Shown: positions 1-6,358 of the stretch, piece after piece
Layout: every line of letters begins with the position of its first letter
Position numbering within the stretch: the stretch's first letter is position 1
NCBI GenBank assembly: GCA_910584585.1
Contig: CAJUBP010000045.1
Span: forward strand, 1-17,437
Length of the DNA: 17,437 nucleotides
Reading direction: 5' to 3'
DNA from: an uncultured Lachnospiraceae bacterium
GTDB lineage: Bacteria > Bacillota > Clostridia > Lachnospirales > Lachnospiraceae
Notes under the pieces: generated by a model
Database searches by the model: none
Told to the model about the DNA's origin: nothing
The model's input: only the letters and a program-made list of their open reading frames with translations
Program-made: the position numbers and the translations under genes

Positions 1-1370
1 CTGTCGTAAAAACTGATAGTATGGAACAGCTGGCCAGTCAATATGTCTGTCATTTTCTGGGCATTGCCGTCTTCCATCGCACGGTACAAATCATGAAAAT
101 CCTCTTTCTTTATGATATCCTTCATCCAGTTCATAATCGTAGTCTCGTAAATTGTCATGACTTCCAGGTTGGGAACCCGCACTTTCAAAAAGGTATATTT
201 CCCTTTAAAATATTCTCTTTCCTTTGTCAGATATCCTGTAAAATACAGGAAATTCCAAAGATTTTCGCTATTGCTGTGCATATCCCCATAAGTCACTTCT
301 TCATGCACTTGGATATCCAGAGTACCACCACTCAGAAGCATCTCAATCTGCCCTTTCATCTCCCTGTCGGCCCTGGCAATCATGTCCTTAATGATGTCAT
401 TGGAACTGGTATTAATCCAATAGGGACGCGGAAACGCATTTACATCTGAATACAAATCATACAGAAACTTAATCACGCTCCAGGGATTATAAACTTCTGC
501 ATCTCCAAATAAATACCCATCGTACCATTCCTTCATGGTGGGAAAACGGCTTTCCACGCCATAATCTTCCATCATCTGAAACACTTCCCGCTCTGTAAAC
601 CCGAAATACTCAATGTATTTCTTGTCAAGCACAGATATAATGTTCAGGTGGTTTAATCCCGTAAATATGCTTTCTTTTGAAATGCGCAGGCATCCAGTAA
701 TCACTGCGAACTGCAGATAATCATTGGTTTTTAATGCAGACTCAAACAGCGAACGGATAAAATCCACCATTTCATTATAAAAACCTTTAAAATACGCATT
801 CTCCAAAGGAACATCATATTCATCTATCAAAATAATTACATGCCTGCCTACCGTTTGGCAGAGGCATTTGCTCAGGAACTTCAGGGAACTGGAATAATCA
901 TCATACTCCGCTTTCCCGTCTGCTATTTTTCGAAACAGGGATTTTACAGCATCATCCATTTTTCCACTTTCCAGTACATATTGATGCCTCTGGAATTCTT
1001 CTGCAAGTTCATTTTTTATTTTGCCATATGCCGATTCAAAGGTTGGCTGTTTTGCTGATTTCAATGTTAGGTTGATAACCGGATACCTGCCCATGTATTT
1101 TTCATACTCTTTTCCTTGTTCTATAATCTTCAACCCCTGGAAAAGCCTTTTATTTCCTTCATTTTTCTCCGAAACTCCCGTATCCTCAAAAAAGTACCGG
1201 AGCATACTTAAGTTTAGTGTCTTTCCAAAACGTCTTGGCCGGGTAAAAAGATTTACTTTCCCTTTCAAGTCCAATAGTTCTTTTATAAACATCGTCTTAT
1301 CTACATAATAATAGCCAGACTTTATCATGTCTTCAAAATTATCAACGCCTACTGGTAATGGTTTCTTCAT
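1..1370 (-). CDS. AAA-ATPase-like / DUF1703-type protein, 3' end outside the window
   Basis: The minus strand is open from ATG at 1370 to the left edge (456 codons, no stop), so the C-terminus is missing. The start follows GGAGGTG about 8 bases upstream; an in-frame ATG at 1385 would overlap that site. The N-terminus begins MKKPLPVGVDNFEDM and continues with a YYVDKT segment. A P-loop variant RPRRFGKT lies at about residues 44-51 and a Walker B-like ILIDEYD near residue 180. This order is typical of the AAA-ATPase-like family that usually carries a C-terminal DUF1703/PD-(D/E)XK nuclease-like domain, expected just beyond the edge. Such genes are often multicopy in Clostridia and Bacteroidetes and their biological role is unsettled. 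It has its own promoter (1444-1472) and lies downstream of a terminator, so it is a separate transcription unit from the helicase genes. Family assignment is from motifs read by eye. Confidence 0.85.
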   Translation of the reverse strand, partial: MKKPLPVGVDNFEDMIKSGYYYVDKTMFIKELLDLKGKVNLFTRPRRFGKTLNLSMLRYFFEDTGVSEKNEGNKRLFQGLKIIEQGKEYEKYMGRYPVINLTLKSAKQPTFESAYGKIKNELAEEFQRHQYVLESGKMDDAVKSLFRKIADGKAEYDDYSSSLKFLSKCLCQTVGRHVIILIDEYDVPLENAYFKGFYNEMVDFIRSLFESALKTNDYLQFAVITGCLRISKESIFTGLNHLNIISVLDKKYIEYFGFTEREVFQMMEDYGVESRFPTMKEWYDGYLFGDAEVYNPWSVIKFLYDLYSDVNAFPRPYWINTSSNDIIKDMIARADREMKGQIEMLLSGGTLDIQVHEEVTYGDMHSNSENLWNFLYFTGYLTKEREYFKGKYTFLKVRVPNLEVMTIYETTIMNWMKDIIKKEDFHDLYRAMEDGNAQKMTDILTGQLFHTISFYD

Positions 1371-1443
1371 TACTGCCACCTCCATATCATTCCAGGCTGT
1401 TATACCGTATGGTATTTTGCCCACAGAATTCCTGTTTAGGCAT

Positions 1444-1472
1444 ATTATACCCTATCCCTCTTTGTTGCACAA
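1444..1472 (-). promoter_or_regulatory. Sigma-A-type promoter for the AAA-ATPase-like gene
   Basis: On the minus strand, a perfect -10 TATAAT (1444-1449) sits 17 bases downstream of a -35-like TTGTGC (1467-1472). The -10 is about 75 bases upstream of the ATG at 1370. It is preceded by a terminator, consistent with an independent unit. Confidence 0.65.
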
Positions 1473-1660
1473 TCAATTTCCATATGGCAATGACAAAGCC
1501 ACTTCCGAATGCCTTTTTGTATTTTGAAAAATCCTATATATTATATCTTCCATTTTCCAAAAAACTTTATGGTCCCATTCTTCCATTTCATCTGAAAAGA
1601 ACTTTACACCATCTATTACAAATTTTCTGTAGGCTATTTTACCAAAATTTAATATATACC

Positions 1661-1691
1661 AAAAAACGGGCACACCGTATAGGTATACCCG
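1661..1691 (-). terminator. Rho-independent terminator after the helicase/58-residue gene operon
   Basis: On the minus strand, CGGGTATACC (1682-1691) pairs with GGTGTGCCCG (1667-1676) over 10 bp, including two G-T wobbles. The loop is 5 bases and six T follow (1661-1666). It lies 27 bases after the stop of the 58-residue gene. Confidence 0.85.
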
Positions 1692-1718
1692 CTTGTAGTC
1701 AGAAATTATTCAAAAATT

Positions 1719-1895
1719 TTAATGAACCAAATTCTGCAGCAATTGTCTCTGCTGCTGTTTTGTAAGCCCTGATTTCCCCACTTTCTCAGATATTTTTCCT
1801 GTCCAAAATTCTTCTGCTTGCTCCCTGTCAAAAACTGAAGACGCCTGTTCCGGCATATGTACCACAATCCTGATTTTCTGTCTCTTTCCTGCCAT
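1719..1895 (-). CDS. 58-residue basic hypothetical protein
   Basis: A short minus-strand gene starts at ATG 1895 and stops with TAA at 1719. The protein begins MAGKRQKIRIVVHMPEQ and ends KQQQRQLLQNLVH. It is hydrophilic, with a basic beta-like N-terminus, an acidic middle (DREQAEEF), and a glutamine-rich, probably helical tail. An AGGAAGTGGG stretch upstream can act as ribosome binding site. It lies 63 bases after the helicase remnant on the same strand, with a strong terminator just after it, so it is probably the last gene of that transcript. A perfect 14-bp palindrome sits just upstream (1924-1937). I have a vague recollection of similar small ORFs near recombinase or mobile genes in Clostridia, but no function can be assigned. 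A longer overlapping frame (1706-1900) is less convincing in composition. Confidence 0.6.
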   Translation of the reverse strand: MAGKRQKIRIVVHMPEQASSVFDREQAEEFWTGKISEKVGKSGLTKQQQRQLLQNLVH

Positions 1896-1923
1896 AACAA
1901 CCCACTTCCTGTCAGCAGAGGCT

Positions 1924-1937
1924 CATAGTATACTATG
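1924..1937. repeat. Perfect 14-bp palindrome upstream of the 58-residue gene
   Basis: CATAGTATACTATG equals its own reverse complement. It lies between the helicase stop (1959) and the start of the 58-residue gene (1895). It contains a TATACT hexamer on both strands, so it could be a -10 region, a dimeric-regulator operator, or both. No well-spaced -35 is present: TTGTCA is only 12 bases away from TATACT. Confidence 0.5.
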
Positions 1938-1958
1938 CGCTCACTGACAATTTATTCT

Positions 1959-3434
1959 TTATGGATTGTTTGAAGGGAATTTTTTTGTAAGAGGTCTGTT
2001 ATCACTACTTTCGCTATATTCCTCTATCAGTCCTTTTATCACCTTCTTATCCTTTTCTTCAGAAACATCACAGGATTTTAAAATGCGCACTATATCAAGT
2101 CGAATCTTTTCTCGTACCGCTTTTCTATCTTCTTCACTTAATACTTTCCCTTTGTAGTTCTCTATTACCTCACACATTTTTCCAAGCAACGACTGCATCA
2201 ATTTTTTACATTCTTCTTCAATATTTTTACATCCTATCCACTCCAACTGCTCTTTAAGAAAAGCGGTTCCACCTTCACATTCAAATCTGTCAACTATTTT
2301 ATGATAATATTGGTACAAATAATCCCATTGTTTCACCGCTAGTTCATTGAAAATCAACGAAGCTTCTTTTACAAAACAAAGTTTTCTTGCACATTGATAG
2401 GAAAACTCAGATTTCATAATTTTTTCTAACAATTTATCCTCCTGGCCTGAAAATTCCGTTTTAAATTTTACCTGTTTCTCACTTGTTGAAAGAAACCGTT
2501 CAAAATCTTTTTTATCTCTTAATAAAATATATACATTCAGGCGCTCGGTATCTTCCCTTTTAAAACACTCTTTATTACCAATGTATTTTACTATATCAGC
2601 TCCCTCTTCCTCATTTTTTGAATCAGCATCTATAAAAACAACCGTTCTCTTTCTTGATGTTTCACTTTCCTTCTATAATGATTTATCTAATAAGCTTTTA
2701 ATTTCCTTTCCTCTTTTAATACTGTCGACAAATATCAGCCATTTGGATTCTTTTTGTACATATTCCACTATTTCCTGTGTATTCTTCAAAAGCTCTAAAT
2801 TAAGATAAGAATAATCCGGCTCTATATTGTACGTTCTCACAATATCATTTATATCCAAATCACCACGACATACTCGTGGACCCTTTTTTCTTTCTTCCAC
2901 AGACTTTTCAACTGGAAGCTTCTGATCCTGTATCACATATTCTTTTATCCTTTCAATGGTAGCTGAAATAAAAATCAAAACTGTATGGCTCTTTCTATGA
3001 AAAATCCAATCATAAGAAAACTTGGTATCCGTATTAAATATCGAATCCTCTAAAAAATAATGACATTCATCTGCAATAATGTAATCATATTTTTGAAAAT
3101 TCTCTATATAATCATTACTTCTTTGACACTCTTTTTCCAATGTCTGATATAATTTAATATTAATTATATTTTGTAAATTTTCATTTGGAACCTCAGGGTC
3201 GCTTCTCAAAAAACTCATTACTTTTCCATTAATTTGTTCTTCAATCTGTTTCTTTAAAATACTTCTATTTGCAAGATACAGAATTTTTTTCTTCTCAATA
3301 GCAGCAAATTTTACTAACTTATTAAGTATGAAATATGTTTTCCCCGCTCCAGTATGAGCAGACAAGAATATTACCTGCCCTGGTTTCCAGTCTTTATATT
3401 CTTCTCCTATTACATCTGAAAGATATTTTTCCAT
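1959..3434 (-). pseudogene. DEAH-type helicase, broken by an in-frame amber codon and a likely internal deletion
   Basis: The minus-strand frame starts at ATG 3434, placed by AGGAGG 8 bases upstream; a GTG at 3440 is too close to that site. The first 253 codons carry a Walker A segment (SAHTGAGKT, residues 25-33), DECH (122-125) and SAT (157-159), the motifs of a superfamily 2 helicase. TAG at 2673-2675 then stops it. The same frame continues for 237 more codons to 1959 with credible helicase C-terminal sequence (FIDADSKNEEE, then LNVYILLRDKKDF), so one gene has been split. The usual LIATSVLDNG-like motif V and the Q-x-x-GR motif VI are absent between those two segments, which suggests that about 50-60 residues are deleted. 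A TTG at 2432 has AGGAGGAT in front, so a C-terminal fragment could be made. Partner: the XRE gene overlapping its start. Confidence 0.75.
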
Positions 3435-3832
3435 AAACACTTCCTCCTATTTGTAACTACATGGTAATATTTCTCTGGAATCTGAACAGCGCCTGTCTCA
3501 TACTTTTTATAAGACGACAGGGACACTCCTGTATTTTCCGCAAATTCCTTCTGTGACATGTTCTTTTCCTTTCGGATTTTCTTTAAATATTCCGGCACAT
3601 CCGTTGTATCCACAAATATATGATACTCATTGCAGAAATAATACGTCTCAACCCCAAAATAATCTGCCATTTCTTTTAAGAGGCCGATATTCCTATGCCC
3701 TTCCGCTATCTTTCCATTAGCGTAGGCAAACACGGTATCATGGGAACACCCAACTGCTTCTCCCAATTCCCGATATGAAATCTTTGATTTTTTGATGAAA
3801 TATTTAATCCTAATATAAATTTTGTGTTCCAT
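3410..3832 (-). CDS. Tandem-XRE DNA-binding regulator
   Basis: A 140-residue protein with two helix-turn-helix domains of the XRE/Cro type. The first spans about residues 8-62 (core ISYRELGEAVGCSHDTVFAY) and the second about 78-118 (KEKNMSQKEFAENTGVSLSS). Both show the Q/R-x-x-L/F-A/G pattern of the recognition fold. The stop at 3410 lies 25 bases inside the helicase gene, whose ribosome binding site is within this frame, so translation is probably coupled. The start at 3832 is chosen because homology-like sequence begins there; its ribosome binding site is weak, and ATG at 3889 (159 residues) is the alternative. No promoter is visible before it, because the island junction at about 3905 is only ~70 bases away. 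It probably regulated its own operon. Confidence 0.7.
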   Translation of the reverse strand: MEHKIYIRIKYFIKKSKISYRELGEAVGCSHDTVFAYANGKIAEGHRNIGLLKEMADYFGVETYYFCNEYHIFVDTTDVPEYLKKIRKEKNMSQKEFAENTGVSLSSYKKYETGAVQIPEKYYHVVTNRRKCLWKNIFQM

Positions 3833-3910
3833 TCCACAATAATCATCAAACATTCCCGAAAACACATGTTCCGACCTGGTTAAAATCATTCCGGCAGTTT
3901 CCGCTGCTAA

Positions 3911-4549
3911 ACCATCGGCAAATCCACCCTCCTCTCCCTTCTCTCAGGACTTCTGGAGCCGGAACACGGTTCCATCTTATTTTACGGGCAGAAGCTGAAC
4001 CAGAAAAGCTGCAGCGCCATCGGCTACATGCTGCAGCACGACCACCTGTTTGAATGGCGCACCATTGAAAAAAATGTTCTGCTCGGGCTGGAAATCCAGA
4101 ATAAACTCACAGCGGAAACAAAAGAAATGGCGCTGGATATGCTGAAAACCTACGGCCTGTACAAATTCAAAGACGCCAGGCCCTCCCAGCTGTCCGGCGG
4201 CATGCGCCAGCGGGCGGCCCTAATCCGCACCCTTGTGCTGAAACCGGAAATCCTGCTTCTGGATGAGCCTTTTTCCGCTCTGGACTATCAGACCCGGCTT
4301 ACCGTAGGGGATGATATCGGGGCGATTATCAAAAAAGAGGGGAAAACTGCCATTCTGGTCACCCACGATTTGTCAGAGGCAGTCAGCCTCGGCAGCCAGG
4401 TGCTGGTATTGAGCAAACGTCCCGCCACCATAAAGACGGTGGTAGATATTGAGTTCCCGGATCATATCAGCGCCCTGGAGCGGCGGAATTCTCCAGAATT
4501 TAAAGATTACTTTAACAAAATATGGAAGGAGTTAAACGCAGATGAATGA
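3911..4549 (+). pseudogene. ABC importer ATPase (SsuB/TauB/ThiZ type), 5'-truncated
   Basis: The frame is open from 3911 (just after an in-frame TAA at 3908-3910) to the stop at 4547-4549, 212 codons. It begins within Walker A as TIGKSTLLSLLSGLLEP; the expected GPSGCGKST and the ~35-40 residues before it are missing. The rest is complete: Q-loop region MLQHDHLF, signature LSGGMRQR, Walker B LLLDEPFSALD and H-loop LVTHDLSEA. These fit the nitrate/sulfonate/taurine/thiamine-precursor importer ATPases. The gene overlaps the permease by 8 bases. The only late ATG (4028) would lack Walker A, so a product from it cannot bind ATP normally. The left side joins AT-rich island DNA, so an insertion or deletion most likely removed the 5' end and promoter. 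Confidence 0.8.
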
Positions 4550-5342
4550 ACTCTCCCTTGCCCAGCGGAATTTTCTGCTCACTCAAAAGAAGCATAAACG
4601 CACTGTCACAGTCAGCAGGCTGTGCATTTTTATTTTATTTCTGGCAGTCTGGGAAGGAGCCGCCAAACTGGAACTGATTGATTCCTTTATCTTCAGCAGC
4701 CCTTCCAAAGTGCTGCTCTGCGCTTATGGAATGATATTGGATCATACTTTGTTCGCTCATATCGGGATCACACTGTTTGAAACGATCGCCAGCTTCGGAC
4801 TTGTTCTGTTCTTTGCCCTTGCCGTAACTATTATATTATGGCTTAACAAACGTCTCTCAGAAACTTTAGAGCCGTACCTTGTGATTTTAAACAGCCTCCC
4901 CAAATCTGCTTTGGCGCCCCTTCTGATTGTATGGCTGGGCGCAACCTACAAAACCATTATTATCACCGGCGTATCGGTGGCCATTTTCGGTTCCATTTTA
5001 AGCCTTTACACCAGCTTCCAGTCTGTGGATCCGGAAAAAATAAAACTGATTTACACTATGGGCGGCAGGAAACGCCATGCCCTTGTCAAAGTCATCCTGC
5101 CCGCCAATATCCCTGCCCTGTTTTCCCTTATGAAGGTCAATATCGGCCTGTGCCTGGTGGGGGTAATTATCGGGGAATTTATTTCTTCCCGGCAGGGGCT
5201 GGGCTATCTGATCATTTACGGAAGCCAGGTTTTCAAGCTGGATTGGGTGATTATGTCCATTGTAATTCTGTGCATTCTGGCCTGGGGTCTGTACAGTCTG
5301 ATCAATGCGCTGGAAAAGCAATATTTAAAACGGCTGGGATAA
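4542..5342 (+). CDS. ABC importer permease (SsuC/TauC/ThiX type)
   Basis: A 266-residue integral membrane protein of the BPD_transp_1 family. Hydrophobic segments are visible at about residues 24-42, 83-100, 122-152, 196-214 and 236-254. The cytoplasmic EAA-like loop that docks on the ATPase is at about 171-191 (MGGRKRHALVKVILPANIP), followed by the GEFISSRQGLGYLI segment typical of this subfamily. Length is normal (~250-270). It overlaps the ATPase gene by 8 bases, so it was co-translated with it. With a decapitated ATPase and no binding protein in the window, the transporter is probably non-functional unless supplied with parts from elsewhere. Substrate (sulfonate, taurine, nitrate or a pyrimidine) cannot be decided from sequence alone. 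Confidence 0.85.
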   Translation: MNELSLAQRNFLLTQKKHKRTVTVSRLCIFILFLAVWEGAAKLELIDSFIFSSPSKVLLCAYGMILDHTLFAHIGITLFETIASFGLVLFFALAVTIILWLNKRLSETLEPYLVILNSLPKSALAPLLIVWLGATYKTIIITGVSVAIFGSILSLYTSFQSVDPEKIKLIYTMGGRKRHALVKVILPANIPALFSLMKVNIGLCLVGVIIGEFISSRQGLGYLIIYGSQVFKLDWVIMSIVILCILAWGLYSLINALEKQYLKRLG

Positions 5343-5369
5343 ATCCGGGATTTCCAGGACGCAGCAGCC

Positions 5370-5404
5370 AAAAGCGCGCCCAATCTGTATGGGAAAGGGC
5401 GCGC
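5370..5404 (-). terminator. GC-rich hairpin between convergent genes, terminator of the response-regulator gene
   Basis: GCGCGCCC (5374-5381) and GGGCGCGC (5397-5404) form an 8-bp perfect stem with a 15-base loop. On the minus strand four T follow (5370-5373). On the plus strand a T6 run occurs only 12 bases later (5417-5422). It probably terminates the regulator gene and may slow plus-strand transcripts from the permease gene. Confidence 0.5.
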
Positions 5405-5441
5405 GCAGATGAACGGTTTTTTATAAAATGCCGTCCCTCAG

Positions 5442-5530
5442 TCTTTGCCCAATAACTCTGCCCGATCTTCTCTCGTCCGTCAGTGAGAATATCATATCCG
5501 CGGGCAATCTTTGCCCAATAACTTTGCCCG
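5442..5530. repeat. 23-bp direct repeat, 66-bp period, at the 3' end of the response-regulator gene
   Basis: The segments at 5442-5464 and 5508-5530 share 22 of 23 bases (core TTTGCCCAATAAC). One lies in the last codons of the regulator gene (RAKLLGKD), the other just beyond its stop. 66 is a multiple of 3, so this looks like an old in-frame duplication of the gene's tail. Confidence 0.7.
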
Positions 5531-6256
5531 GTATTCCCTGGGGGACATTCCCGTCTGCCTGGTAAAATCCCTGGAAAAATGCTGGGGATTTTCCCGGTAT
5601 CCCACTTTTGCCGCAACCTGCTTGATTTTCATATGGGGATTCTCCAGATATTTTCTGGCATATTCCATGCGGCAGTTCAGCAGATACGCAGAAAAAGACA
5701 TTCCCGTGCAGGCTTTAAACTGTTTTCCAAAACCGCTGTAGCTGACCGCCATTCTTTTGGCCAAATCTGCCGCGCTCAGCTTTTCTCCAATATGATTCTG
5801 AATATAGGCCACAATATCTTCGATATTATATATCGGTTCCGGCCCTTTTTCAAAGCCGCTGGAAGATCCGTCCTGCCCAAAATCCGCCATCTTTTGAGCC
5901 AGCGTCCTTACACATCGTTCCAACTCAGAAAACGCCACCGGTTTTAAAATGTAATCACATGCTCCCATGGTAAACGCATTCCTGACATAGTCAAAATCGT
6001 CGTAAGCGCTCAATACCAGAATTCCGCAGTCAGGATTGTCCTGATGGATTTCTGACACCAGGATCAGCCCGGAGCCTCCCGGCATATTAATATCTGTAAT
6101 TACAATCTGGGGTTCCTCCTGATAGTATATTTTTTCCGCCTCTGAAACAGACCGGGCAGTAAATACCTGATACTCCCAGGGATGCTCCATCCGCTGAAAA
6201 TCTGATTTGATACTTTCACAGATAAGCATTTCATCATCCACAATCAATATTTTCAT
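5492..6256 (-). CDS. AraC-type response regulator (YesN-like)
   Basis: A 254-residue two-domain regulator. The receiver domain (about 1-120) has the acidic pair D7/D8, the phosphoacceptor D55 in VITDINMPG, the SAYDDFDYV segment, and K105 in DYILKP. A linker leads to an AraC/XylS double helix-turn-helix at about residues 150-250 (AADLAKRMAVSYSGFGKQFK, then IKQVAAKVGYRENPQHFSRD), ending in the usual MSPREYR. The start at 6256 is set by AGAAGGATAG upstream; the ORF is open to 6289 but without a binding site. YesN-type regulators act with YesM-type kinases and usually activate carbohydrate uptake and degradation genes by binding direct repeats. The cognate kinase gene is divergent, 102 bases away. 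Likely target: the galactanase promoter at 13264-13317 (inference). Confidence 0.92.
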   Translation of the reverse strand: MKILIVDDEMLICESIKSDFQRMEHPWEYQVFTARSVSEAEKIYYQEEPQIVITDINMPGGSGLILVSEIHQDNPDCGILVLSAYDDFDYVRNAFTMGACDYILKPVAFSELERCVRTLAQKMADFGQDGSSSGFEKGPEPIYNIEDIVAYIQNHIGEKLSAADLAKRMAVSYSGFGKQFKACTGMSFSAYLLNCRMEYARKYLENPHMKIKQVAAKVGYRENPQHFSRDFTRQTGMSPREYRAKLLGKDCPRI

Positions 6257-6277
6257 CTTTTCTATCCTTCTTGTTTT

Positions 6278-6286
6278 TGGTATAAT
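6278..6286 (+). promoter_or_regulatory. Extended -10 promoter for the sensor kinase
   Basis: TGGTATAAT on the plus strand is an extended -10 (TG at 6278-6279, TATAAT at 6281-6286) with no good -35. It lies 72 bases before the kinase start. The surrounding TTTGGTAT also occurs in the galactanase promoter repeat, so regulator binding here is possible. Confidence 0.5.
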
Positions 6287-6358
6287 CATAGTATCCTTAC
6301 CGGGTTTTGGAGGGGATATCTCAGAACCGGCACATTTTCACAGAGGGAGGGTTTACCT

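Larger units (their letters stand above)
1371..1718. other. Intergenic stretch between the 58-residue gene and the ATPase gene
   Basis: This stretch holds the terminator at 1661-1691 and the promoter at 1444-1472. A 66-codon minus-strand frame (1473-1673) begins with GTG inside the terminator, has no ribosome binding site and resembles nothing I recognise, so I leave it unannotated. I see nothing else here. Confidence 0.6.

Noticed and set aside
1473..1673. 66-codon minus-strand frame between terminator and ATPase promoter
   Set aside because: It starts with GTG within the terminator stem region, lacks a ribosome binding site, and its composition looks like unselected AT-rich DNA.
2673..2675. 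Programmed readthrough or pyrrolysine-type recoding of the amber codon
   Set aside because: No PYLIS-like structure or tRNA-Pyl is visible, and the neighbouring loss of helicase motifs points to gene decay.
3438..3440. GTG at 3440 as the helicase start
   Set aside because: It lies only two bases after the AGGAGG core; the ATG at 3434 has the normal 8-base spacing.
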